Virus record (IMG/VR): IMGVR_UViG_3300025687_000080
Coordinates: 1 to 45,254 of that record
Length of the DNA stretch: 45,254 bases
Source: a virus
Reading direction: 5' to 3' (one strand)
A program made the translations under genes and the position numbers. The stretch's first letter is position 1. Each line of letters opens with the position of its first letter. This document shows, piece by piece, positions 34,991-41,586 of the stretch. Under the pieces are notes generated by a model that worked only from the letters and a program-made list of their open reading frames with translations, searched no databases and was not told the origin of the DNA.

Positions 34991-35319
34991 TGTTACCTTT
35001 TTTATTAGCCGGGGACGGTTACAGCACTTGTATAGCACTTCCAAACCCTGCTGGAGTTACTATTTCAGGAGTTGCCCCTGGGATTTTGCCTTTACCTACT
35101 ACGGTACATCCAGGACACCCTAAGTCTGATGATGTTGAGTCTTGTTTTAATGAGGCAACACCTGTAGTTCCAGGTATTACTATAGGAGGTCTTCCCGCGT
35201 ACACGCTTGCGACTCCTATAGGATGTACCGATGGATTGCATATTTATAGTAGAAGTGCTGTGAACGCGCCTCTTCTAGGAGCCTCTACAGTTTTAGGTCC
35301 TATACCTACAGGTCTATAA
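34990..35319 (+). CDS. Small protein, possible PAAR-like spike tip
   Basis: A 109-residue, Gly/Pro-rich protein. It alternates short strands with Pro-Gly turns (G-V-T-I-S-G-V-A-P-G, then P-V-V-P-G-I-T-I-G-G-L-P-A-Y, then L-L-G-A-S-T-V-L-G). Cys14, His40, His43, Cys52, Cys79 and His84 could supply the three His and one Cys that hold the zinc in PAAR tips. PAAR tips are about 90-110 residues, and T4 gp5.4 (97 residues) has this role on the gp5 spike. The spike in this genome ends without an own tip, so a separate tip is needed. The repeat pattern is only loosely like PAAR and the gene is far from the spike gene, so confidence is low. TAATG overlap with the Cys-rich gene. Confidence 0.35.
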   Translation: MLPFLLAGDGYSTCIALPNPAGVTISGVAPGILPLPTTVHPGHPKSDDVESCFNEATPVVPGITIGGLPAYTLATPIGCTDGLHIYSRSAVNAPLLGASTVLGPIPTGL

Positions 35320-35400
35320 CCTTAAAAAACAATAAAAATCAACAATTAAATTTAACTGAGTATACATATCTACAGACGCCTAAAGCGTCAGGAGTTTATT
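35320..35400 (+). promoter_or_regulatory. Head-cassette promoter region with leader hairpin
   Basis: An 81-bp gap that separates tail and head genes. TATACATA at 35362-35369 is one base off the T4 late octamer; transcription would start near 35375. Directly at that point is an inverted repeat, GACGC-CTAAA-GCGTC (35376-35390), followed at once by AGGAG (35391-35395) and the ATG at 35401. The message would thus begin with a 5-bp hairpin next to the ribosome site. A hairpin at the 5' end can stabilise a message, or hide the ribosome site. The upstream part is a plain AT-rich stretch without a terminator-like hairpin. Confidence 0.5.
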
Positions 35401-35823
35401 ATGAACAGAGATCAATTAAGAGAAGCCGTACTCGGCACCGCAGCCTGGAAGAAGGCTGGTATCATGACAGAATCTGTTGCCCCTGTTCAGGAGCAAGAGG
35501 TTATTGAAGAAGCTAAGGCCGAGGAGACTGCTCCTAAGGCTCACACCTGTCCTCTTTGCGAGTCCACCCTTGAAGGTGAGCTTTCTGAGGAAGCCATACT
35601 TGAGCACGCACAGCAAATGATGGCTGTCTTCCAAGAGGCTGAGGACATCCTTGCTGAGGCTGAAGAAGCTGAAGAGGGTGAGGTTATCGAAGAGGAAGAA
35701 GTAGACCTCCTCGAAGGTCTTGACGAAGACGAGATCGAAACTCTTGCTGAAATGGCCTACAAGATGAAAGAGAAGAAGGCTAAGAAAGGCAAGAAGATGG
35801 AGAAGGGCGAAGAGTCCTGCTGA
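35401..35823 (+). CDS. Acidic head-cassette protein, prohead core candidate
   Basis: A 140-residue protein that is extremely acidic at 80-115 (EDILAEAEEAEEGEVIEEEE) and lysine-rich at 121-135. A small putative metal site lies at His48, Cys50, Cys53 and His69 (H-T-C-P-L-C, then E-H-A). It is the first gene of the head cassette, two genes of similar size before the protease. T4 has highly charged core proteins gp67 and gp68 just before gp21, so a core role is a fair inference. Candidate protease sites of the type L/I-x-E occur (ILAE, TLAE). The gene follows a strong AGGAG and a hairpin leader and may be well expressed. Confidence 0.5.
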   Translation: MNRDQLREAVLGTAAWKKAGIMTESVAPVQEQEVIEEAKAEETAPKAHTCPLCESTLEGELSEEAILEHAQQMMAVFQEAEDILAEAEEAEEGEVIEEEEVDLLEGLDEDEIETLAEMAYKMKEKKAKKGKKMEKGEESC

Positions 35824-35828
35824 TAAAA

Positions 35829-36245
35829 ATGGCTTCTCTTAACGAAACGGGTATGGGGATTGGTGATTTTGCTCTTAATTTATTAGAGCAAGAGAAGACC
35901 AATCCTCAGCCCGTTTCTCACAAAACCCCTATTAAGGGTAATGTGCCTGATATAGAGAATGTCGAGGTCCTTCAAGAAGATGTAGATGCTGTCCTTTCAA
36001 ACTCCTTCGGAGTTAAGAAACCAGAGCAGCCTAAAGTTAATCTACAAGAAGAGAGAAGGAAGCAACTTAAGGAGGAGATTAAGGTCAAGATTAATGAGCT
36101 TAAAAGTCTTCTTAATGAGCTTGGTGTAGGTGTTGGAACAACTACTGTAGGGAGCTTAGGTTCCCCAAACTTTGCTGGAGCAAAATCATATGAGCCTAAT
36201 AAATCTGATAAGAAACGCAGAGCAACCGTTAGAAGAAAAGTCTAG
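35829..36245 (+). CDS. Head-cassette protein sharing a 15-residue peptide with the capsid protein
   Basis: A 138-residue protein with an unremarkable acidic N-terminal half and a lysine-rich helix (QEERRKQLKEEIKVKINELK) at 73-92. Residues 97-111 read E-L-G-V-G-V-G-T-T-T-V-G-S-L-G, which matches residues 50-64 of the major capsid protein at 11 of 15 positions. The preceding L-x-E (L95-N96-E97) fits the T4 prohead protease cleavage rule. The C-terminus is very basic (S-D-K-K-R-R-A-T-V-R-R-K-V). I infer a head-assembly role, perhaps a core component that meets the capsid protein or protease. It starts 5 bases after the previous gene and overlaps the next gene by about 56 bases. Confidence 0.55.
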   Translation: MASLNETGMGIGDFALNLLEQEKTNPQPVSHKTPIKGNVPDIENVEVLQEDVDAVLSNSFGVKKPEQPKVNLQEERRKQLKEEIKVKINELKSLLNELGVGVGTTTVGSLGSPNFAGAKSYEPNKSDKKRRATVRRKV

Positions 36246-36627
36246 GTATCCTAACGGGAGAGGTGATTATAAGAGAAAGGAGAAGACCACTGCTCGTAAG
36301 AGTCGTGCTCCTGTTTATGCCACAATTAAGGACGCTCTTAAGAAAACCTCCCCTGGAACTATCTTTTCTACTAAGGGGTCTTACAGGATGTATGTAACCA
36401 CTGCTGGTGGTTGGGGCAAGAGCAAGCAGCAAAGAGTATCTGGTAGAACTGCTAAAGGGTTTACTCCTGGTAGTGCTACTCCTAGCGCAGACTGGAAGAG
36501 TGTAAAAAGCCATGCCGCTAGGACAAGAGTTAAGCATGGTGGGGCTACCGCTGATAGGTTAAAGGCAGCAGCCCGTAGAGAAAAAGATAAACCTAAGTAC
36601 AAAGCCAAAACAAAAAGGAGTAAGTGA
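36190..36627 (+). CDS. Very basic small protein of the head cassette
   Basis: A 145-residue, strongly basic protein (Lys/Arg-rich throughout: R-K-E-K-T-T-A-R-K-S-R, then A-A-R-R-E-K-D-K-P-K-Y-K-A-K-T-K-R-S-K at the end). I choose the ATG at 36190; GGAG at 36177-36180 lies 9 bases upstream. A TTG start 18 bases earlier is possible but less likely. The gene overlaps the previous one by 56 bases in another frame, and its TGA overlaps the protease ATG as TGATG. A domain of Ser/Gly/Thr-rich sequence sits at about 55-90. The charge suggests a nucleic-acid-binding or scaffold-core protein packed inside the head, but no family is recognised. Confidence 0.55.
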   Translation: MSLINLIRNAEQPLEEKSRYPNGRGDYKRKEKTTARKSRAPVYATIKDALKKTSPGTIFSTKGSYRMYVTTAGGWGKSKQQRVSGRTAKGFTPGSATPSADWKSVKSHAARTRVKHGGATADRLKAAARREKDKPKYKAKTKRSK

Positions 36628-37646
36628 TGCTAATCGAAGATGTATTTATCATTGAGAATTTACAGGTCCTCAACGAGGGCAAGAATGGTCCCATGAGAGT
36701 TCGTGGTGTTTTCCAGCGTGCAGACGAGGAGAACAACAACAAGCGTATCTATCCTAAGGCATTACTTGAGCGTGAGATCACTAAGCTTGAAGAGTCTATG
36801 AAGAACCGTCGTCTTATGGGTGAGCTTGATCACCCTCAACACGATAGCGTCAAGCTCTCCAATGTCTCTCACCTTATCACCAAGCTAGAGGCTAAGGGTA
36901 ACGAGATTATCGGTGAAGCTGAGATCCTAGACACTCCCATGGGTAAAGTTGCCAAGGCACTTATTGAAGGTGGTGTACAGATCGGAATCTCATCAAGAGG
37001 TATGGGTACTTTATCTGAGGGCGATGATGGCAGGCGTTATGTCAACGAGGACTTCCGCCTTATCACTTGGGACCTTGTAGCAGATCCTTCAACCCGTGGT
37101 GCTTTCCCTGGTTTAGCTGAGTCTCGTCAAAGTGTTCTTGTAGAAGAGATTATGAATGAGGTTCTTCCTAAGGTTACTAAGCAAAAGGTATTTAGAACTT
37201 TATTAGAGGAGCGTCTTGATGAGAAGCTTAAAGGTAAGCAGCACAAAATCGACAAGAACAAGAATGGTAAGATCGACTCTGAGGATTTCAAAATGCTTAG
37301 AAAAGAATCTACTAATTTACAAAGAGTTAAGGCTATGCTTAGTGAGAAAGCAAAAGGCAATAAGAACAACGCCTGGGCTATCTGCACTGCTAAAGTAGGT
37401 CGTGATAACCCTGAAAAGTATGAGAGTTGCGTAAAGCAGGTGAAGAGTAAGAATGAAAATACTTCTAGCTTCTCTCGCGTAAGCAAGGTTCTAAATGAGA
37501 TGCAACCCTTAACTCAAAATGGTAAAGTAAATGCACCTGAGAAAGCTAAGAGAACTTTTAAACTTTCTCCAAAGAGCCAAGCCGAACTTCACAAAAGAAA
37601 AATGGGAAGGGAAGGAAAAGACATTTACGGAAAACCAAAAAACTAG
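36627..37646 (+). CDS. Prohead maturation protease, gp21-like, with EF-hand and Cys-containing extension
   Basis: A 339-residue protein read from the ATG at 36627 (SD AAGGAG just upstream). Residues 1-165 match T4 gp21-type prohead proteases: N-N-K-R-I-Y-P-K-A-L-L near 40, G-E-L-D-H-P with His69, V-S-H-L-I, I-L-D-T-P-M-G, G-I-S-S-R-G with Ser122 or Ser123, and W-D-L-V-A-D-P-S-T. His and Ser are the expected catalytic pair. T4 gp21 is 212 residues; here a C-terminal extension of about 170 residues follows. It contains an EF-hand loop at 209-220 (D-K-N-K-N-G-K-I-D-S-E-D), a segment with Cys253 and Cys268 (A-W-A-I-C, then Y-E-S-C-V), and a basic tail. The protease cuts scaffold and capsid proteins in the immature head. 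Confidence 0.85.
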   Translation: MLIEDVFIIENLQVLNEGKNGPMRVRGVFQRADEENNNKRIYPKALLEREITKLEESMKNRRLMGELDHPQHDSVKLSNVSHLITKLEAKGNEIIGEAEILDTPMGKVAKALIEGGVQIGISSRGMGTLSEGDDGRRYVNEDFRLITWDLVADPSTRGAFPGLAESRQSVLVEEIMNEVLPKVTKQKVFRTLLEERLDEKLKGKQHKIDKNKNGKIDSEDFKMLRKESTNLQRVKAMLSEKAKGNKNNAWAICTAKVGRDNPEKYESCVKQVKSKNENTSSFSRVSKVLNEMQPLTQNGKVNAPEKAKRTFKLSPKSQAELHKRKMGREGKDIYGKPKN

Positions 37647-37703
37647 TAAAAAACAACGACATCTATAATAGAACTATAGATAACAATAGATTGGAGTACA
37701 GTC
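37647..37703 (+). promoter_or_regulatory. Promoter-like gap ahead of the scaffold gene
   Basis: In this 57-bp gap TATAGATA at 37675-37682 is one base off the T4 late octamer. It would start transcription near 37688, leaving a 16-base leader that includes GGAG at 37693-37696 before the ATG at 37704. This is the best-spaced of the candidates in the window. The octamer overlaps an inverted repeat, TCTATA-N7-TATAGA (37662-37680). It would drive the scaffold and capsid genes separately from the protease. Confidence 0.5.
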
Positions 37704-38327
37704 ATGGATAAAAAGAAAATAGAGGATATTGCTGAATTACTTCCTGATAGCATCACTGAGGAAACCCTCCTTGAAATTGCTGAGGTTATGCAGGATCTAA
37801 TTGAGCAAAGAGTACAGGAAGAGGTGGGTGGCCTTACTGATAAGGTTTTCGCTTACCTATCCATGAAGCGTCAGCAGATTCAAGAGGCAGCCATTGAGGA
37901 GCTTCATGAGTCCAACGATGTTTATCGTGATGCACAAAGATTCCGTGAGCTTATGGGATTCATGTCAGTGGAGTTCCGCCCTGAGTACATTGATTCTGAG
38001 AGCGAGAGGAGACTTTCACAAGCTAGTGAGTTACAAGAGGACAATGAGGTCCTTGCCCGTGAACTTTCTGAGTCACTAAGAGAGCAAGATCGTCTTGCTA
38101 AAACAATTCAACTGCTAGAATCTAAGGTCTCAAAGCGTGAAAGAGAAATCGAATCACTTAATGAGAGCGTACAGACATTAGCGGAAGAAAAGGAGGCTAT
38201 GCTGTTCGAGTCTACCGAGCAGGCTGTAGTCGTTACTAACAATGTAGACGAAGAGGTTGAGGATGAACAACTGGAAAGTATTGGAAATCAGTTCTTAACC
38301 GAAGAAATGCTCAAGCTAATGAAATGA
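37704..38327 (+). CDS. Prohead core scaffold protein, gp22-like
   Basis: A 207-residue, acidic, strongly helical protein. Residues about 95-170 form an extended coiled coil rich in Leu, Glu and Arg (SELQEDNEVLARELSESLRE, then QLLESKVSKREREIESLNES). It sits between the gp21-like protease and the gp23-like capsid gene, the T4 position of gp22 (269 residues), which is the main core scaffold and is destroyed by the protease during maturation. Several L/I-x-E sites occur in it, as expected for a protease substrate (T-L-A-E, I-E-S-L-N-E, L-L-E). It has no fold beyond the helix. A 25-base gap with AAGGAG leads to the capsid gene. Confidence 0.75.
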   Translation: MDKKKIEDIAELLPDSITEETLLEIAEVMQDLIEQRVQEEVGGLTDKVFAYLSMKRQQIQEAAIEELHESNDVYRDAQRFRELMGFMSVEFRPEYIDSESERRLSQASELQEDNEVLARELSESLREQDRLAKTIQLLESKVSKREREIESLNESVQTLAEEKEAMLFESTEQAVVVTNNVDEEVEDEQLESIGNQFLTEEMLKLMK

Positions 38328-38352
38328 GCATGAACTTTAAGGAGTTGTAAAC

Positions 38353-39885
38353 ATGGATATTATGGAAATGGGTGCATCTGACGAGCTAGTCTCCAAGTGG
38401 GGTCCAGCCGTTGACGGCATCGAAAACGACTATACCAAAAGAGTTACTGCACAGCTTCTGGAGAACCAGCTAAAGTCTAGCCAACAGGATCGTGTTGACG
38501 AGGCTGCTGTTGGTATCGGTACTACCACTGTTGGTAGCATTGGCACTTTCCAGAAGTTTGCATTCCCTCTCGTTCGTCGGGTATTCCCCGAACTAATCGC
38601 TAACAGCATTGTTAGCGTTCAACCTATGAGCGCACCCGTCTCACAGGTCTTCTATCTTGGCGCAGCTAGAGTTTCCGGTGCTAACCGTCAAACTCTCTAC
38701 AGCAAGTACAACATCACCTACCGTGGTCTTACCACTGGCGAGGTTCGTCCAACTGCCGCAGAGGTTGGTACTCTTGACGATGCTCTCGATGCTACTCATG
38801 ATAGCTCTAGAGAGCTAGGTCTATGTGCTCTTGGTGTTGCTCCTGTGGGCGGTGCTAACATGGCATCCGCTATTGCTTCATGGCCCACCTCAGCTACCGC
38901 CCAGGGTTGGTCAGTATCTGCTGGTGAAGCTCTTGCTGGCACTGCTATCCCTGAAGTTACCCTTCAGATCGAGCAACAGCCTGTCATCGCACGCACCAAG
39001 AAGATGCGTGCTCTCTGGACTCTCGAAGCTTCTCAGGACCTCAAGGCTTATCACAACCTTGACCTTGAGCGCGAACTTACCGACATCCTCGGTAAGGAGA
39101 TCCGTCTAGAGGTTGACCGTGAGCTTATCGAGAACATCCGTGGCCTTGCTTACGACCTAACTGGTGCTGCTGGTGATCTTTTCGATTACAGAATGCTTGA
39201 TCAGGGCAACAACCAGGGTGGCCTAGGTAACTTTGCTGGTGTAAACAATGACTCTCAGTTTAGTGGGTTCCTCTTCACCAACGACGGTAACGGTACTGCT
39301 ACTGATCTTGCTTCTCAACTTCCCGGCACCTCTGTAAGAGACAATGTTTGGCTAATTGATTTCACTTCAAGTGCTTTAAACTTTGCTCCTCGCCATGTTG
39401 GTGATATCTACAGCAACCTTCTTGCTGTCATCAACTTTGCATCTCAGGATATCTACACCACCACTCAGCGCGGTGCAGGTAACTGGATGATTTGTGCTCC
39501 TATTGTAGCTACTCTTCTTGAGACTGCTGCCAAGCTTAACGGAGGCATTGAGTCCTCTGATGGTCCTACTAACTTCGGTCCTGGCACTATCCAGTACCGT
39601 GGCAAGTTCATGGGCCGTTACGATCTCTATGTCGATCCTCTCTACCCAGAGGGTGAAATCCTCATGGGTTACAAAGGTGGTTCTCCAATGGACGGTGGCT
39701 TCATCTACGCCCCCTACATCCCATTCCAGGCTCTACCCACCATCACCGACCCTGAGAGCTTCCAGCCCAGAAAGGGCATCCTTACCCGTTACGGTAAGGT
39801 CGCGGTCGCTCCCACTTCACGCTTCTATCGCGTGATTCGTATCGTCGGTCCTGATGGGCTTACTCCTCCCTTTGTAAATGTCTGA
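38353..39885 (+). CDS. Major capsid protein, gp23-like
   Basis: A 510-residue protein, close to T4 gp23 (521 residues), which forms the hexamers of the head lattice. The N-terminus is a helical propeptide (WGPAVDGIENDYTKRVTAQL), then a candidate cleavage site at Glu50 in V-D-E-A-A (T4 cuts after I/L-x-E at residue 65). After it come T-F-Q-K-F-A-F-P-L-V-R-R-V-F-P-E-L-I-A, Q-P-M-S-A-P-V-S-Q-V-F-Y-L, and later I-E-Q-Q-P-V-I-A-R-T-K-K-M-R-A-L-W-T-L-E-A-S-Q-D-L-K and E-L-T-D-I-L-G-K-E-I-R-L-E-V-D-R-E, the family signature. Codon choice is visibly richer in C-ending codons (GGC, ACC, CTC, GAC) than its neighbours, which suits high expression. A strong terminator follows. Confidence 0.92.
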   Translation: MDIMEMGASDELVSKWGPAVDGIENDYTKRVTAQLLENQLKSSQQDRVDEAAVGIGTTTVGSIGTFQKFAFPLVRRVFPELIANSIVSVQPMSAPVSQVFYLGAARVSGANRQTLYSKYNITYRGLTTGEVRPTAAEVGTLDDALDATHDSSRELGLCALGVAPVGGANMASAIASWPTSATAQGWSVSAGEALAGTAIPEVTLQIEQQPVIARTKKMRALWTLEASQDLKAYHNLDLERELTDILGKEIRLEVDRELIENIRGLAYDLTGAAGDLFDYRMLDQGNNQGGLGNFAGVNNDSQFSGFLFTNDGNGTATDLASQLPGTSVRDNVWLIDFTSSALNFAPRHVGDIYSNLLAVINFASQDIYTTTQRGAGNWMICAPIVATLLETAAKLNGGIESSDGPTNFGPGTIQYRGKFMGRYDLYVDPLYPEGEILMGYKGGSPMDGGFIYAPYIPFQALPTITDPESFQPRKGILTRYGKVAVAPTSRFYRVIRIVGPDGLTPPFVNV

Positions 39886-39900
39886 TATAAGGCATTAATT

Positions 39901-39944
39901 AGCGCCCACTCCTCAAAATAAGGGGAGTGGGCGCTTTTTTATTT
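39901..39944 (+). terminator. Strong intrinsic terminator after the capsid gene
   Basis: A perfect 12-bp stem, AGCGCCCACTCC (39901-39912) with GGAGTGGGCGCT (39924-39935), is followed by a T run (39935-39940, then ATTTT). The 11-base loop is AT-rich. It begins 15 bases after the capsid stop. The T run on the plus strand shows it acts on the rightward genes; it separates head and neck/tail units. Confidence 0.92.
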
Positions 39945-39963
39945 TAATGCTCTATATATAAGT
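39945..39963 (+). promoter_or_regulatory. AT-rich element, possible late promoter octamer
   Basis: TATATATA at 39953-39960 is one base off the T4 late octamer and lies directly after the capsid terminator, where a new unit must start. The expected start site, near 39966, falls inside the 69-residue ORF, so if this promoter is real that ORF would need another message. Weak evidence. Confidence 0.25.
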
Positions 39964-40173
39964 ATGAAGTACAGGTATAGAAGTACTTGCAGGTTTACTG
40001 TTCTGCTAGAAATTGATAACGAGCTTATTCAGATAAGACCTAATCAAATTATAGAGACGGATCAGGAGTTAAACTACGACATACTTAAGAAAATCGTGGA
40101 CAAACCTACTCCTGTAAGAAAACCTATAAAAACAAAAAAGGAGTATAATAATGGTAAAGATAGCATATCCTAA
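39964..40173 (+). CDS. Small protein ahead of the neck genes
   Basis: A 69-residue protein. The first half alternates polar and hydrophobic residues like a small beta fold (CRFTVLLEIDNELIQIRPNQ, then I-I-E-T-D-Q-E-L), followed by a Pro/Lys-rich tail. It loosely resembles the 58-residue protein at 42338, with F-x-V/I-x-L near the start and I-x-P-x-Q-x-I a little later. The ATG has no obvious Shine-Dalgarno sequence, and the gene overlaps the gp13-like gene by 23 bases. Its position next to neck genes suggests a small virion or assembly protein; no function is known to me. Confidence 0.5.
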   Translation: MKYRYRSTCRFTVLLEIDNELIQIRPNQIIETDQELNYDILKKIVDKPTPVRKPIKTKKEYNNGKDSIS

Positions 40174-41023
40174 TGTTACAGGCTATGGAAATAGTTTTAG
40201 TAATGTAGCAAGCCAAAAACTAGGCGAACACCAACCTCCTTTTGAAGAAGACATAGACCTTGAAAACCTTAACAAAACTAGACAGTCTGATGTCATAGAG
40301 TTCTCTGAGTTTGAACAACAGATTAGAGATTATGTCCTAGCCGCCCTCGGTCATCCAGTAGTTCGAGTTGAGCTAAGTGATCATCAGTTAAAGCTTTGTA
40401 TAGACGAGGCTATAACTGAGCTAGACTATCACGCTCCTCACTTTACCAGACAGTTTGCAGCATTTGAAACAACCGCTGGTTACAATGTCTACAGTATACC
40501 TAGTTATATTCTAAAGAATCTAACTTATGTAACATTTAAGAAGACTCTTCTTAGCATACAATCACAGGCAGGAACCTTAGAGTTTGATTTCTTTATCAAG
40601 TATTTCCAAGACAACTATCTTTTCGATAGCTTTACTATAGGGGATTACTATCTTTTGCAGTCTACTCTTGAGACTACACGCAGAGTTTTGAGTCAGGAAG
40701 GTGGATGGGATATTATTGATGGACAATTCCTTCAGCTTTATCCTGAGCCTGCTGTTAGTGATGTAGCTATTCTAGAGTTTAGAGGACTAAACTCTAGAAC
40801 CATGACTCCCAAGATGAAGAACTGGTTACAGAAGTACGCTACATCCTGCGCTAAGGGTCTTCTTGGTCAGGTTAGAGGTAAGTTCGCAGTAGTTCCTGGC
40901 CCTGGTGGAGGAACACAACTTAACGGAGCACAGCTTGTACAAGAGGCTATGCAAGAGAAACAAGTTCTGAAAGATGAACTCATCAATGAGGTTGAAGAAC
41001 CTCCCATGTTTACTACAGGCTGA
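40151..41023 (+). CDS. Neck protein gp13-like
   Basis: A 290-residue protein similar in length to T4 gp13 (309 residues), which closes the neck after packaging and joins head to tail. Features: a helical N-terminus with F-E-Q-Q-I-R-D-Y-V-L-A-A-L-G-H-P, E-L-S-D-H-Q-L-K-L-C-I-D-E-A-I, a central Tyr-rich region, then L-E-F-R-G-L-N-S-R-T-M-T-P-K-M-K, W-L-Q-K-Y-A-T-S-C-A-K-G-L-L-G-Q-V-R-G-K-F, P-G-P-G-G-G-T-Q-L-N-G-A and E-A-M-Q-E-K. The last motifs are the recognisable part. AGGAG at 40139-40143 supports the ATG at 40151. The TGATG overlap with the next gene fits the usual 13-14-15 order. Confidence 0.75.
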   Translation: MVKIAYPNVTGYGNSFSNVASQKLGEHQPPFEEDIDLENLNKTRQSDVIEFSEFEQQIRDYVLAALGHPVVRVELSDHQLKLCIDEAITELDYHAPHFTRQFAAFETTAGYNVYSIPSYILKNLTYVTFKKTLLSIQSQAGTLEFDFFIKYFQDNYLFDSFTIGDYYLLQSTLETTRRVLSQEGGWDIIDGQFLQLYPEPAVSDVAILEFRGLNSRTMTPKMKNWLQKYATSCAKGLLGQVRGKFAVVPGPGGGTQLNGAQLVQEAMQEKQVLKDELINEVEEPPMFTTG

Positions 41024-41586
41024 TGGCAAAGAGATTTAAAGTTAACAGGGACATGCCTAACCTTCCTAGAGTGGATGGTGCTACTCCCCTATCTTTCTAC
41101 GATCCATCTAACCCTGATGTAAACCTATTTAATCTAGTTGATGACGAGATCATTAGAATCTCAGGTTCACCACTTCATTACTTCAAGTCCTTCGTCAGTG
41201 AAGATTATGACGATGTATATTTAGAGGCAAGGAATAAGACGATAGCTTCTGAGCCAATTACAGTTCATGGATATTACGAACCTTCTGTTGTAGAGGAGGT
41301 TCTATCTAACTTTGGTATAGAGTTGACCAATGACCAGATGTTTGTGTTTAACAAGACCTACATCGAGCAAGCTCTACAAAGAAGCCCTGAAATCGGAGAC
41401 CATATCAAACCTCATTTCCAGAACCAGAAGTATGAGATTAGTGAGGTGCAAGAGGATAGCTTTGAGATGTATGGTGTGTACCATGTAGTATGTACTGCTA
41501 AACTCCTCCGAGAAGATGAAGGGACACTTAACCAGCCTACAACTGATGTAGCAGATGATGTTGGGGGGTACTTAGATCTTGAGTGA
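41023..41586 (+). CDS. Neck protein gp14-like
   Basis: A 187-residue protein. It has D-Y-D-D-V-Y-L-E-A-R-N-K, I-T-V-H-G-Y-Y-E-P near 80, F-G-I-E-L-T-N-D-Q-M-F-V-F-N-K-T-Y-I-E-Q, then Y-E-I-S-E-V-Q-E-D-S-F-E-M-Y-G-V-Y-H and C-T-A-K-L-L-R. The arrangement matches T4-like gp14 neck proteins, though shorter than T4 gp14 (256 residues). It forms the neck ring with gp13. Direct TGATG overlap with the gp13-like gene upstream; 8 bases of overlap with the gp15-like gene downstream. Confidence 0.7.
   Translation: MAKRFKVNRDMPNLPRVDGATPLSFYDPSNPDVNLFNLVDDEIIRISGSPLHYFKSFVSEDYDDVYLEARNKTIASEPITVHGYYEPSVVEEVLSNFGIELTNDQMFVFNKTYIEQALQRSPEIGDHIKPHFQNQKYEISEVQEDSFEMYGVYHVVCTAKLLREDEGTLNQPTTDVADDVGGYLDLE

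Noticed and set aside
36172-36189. TTG start for the basic head-cassette protein
   Set aside because: The ATG at 36190 is preceded by GGAG at a good distance, so the TTG extension is less likely.
37662-37680. TCTATA-N7-TATAGA inverted repeat as a terminator
   Set aside because: AT-only stem of six pairs with no T run; more likely part of a promoter region or chance.
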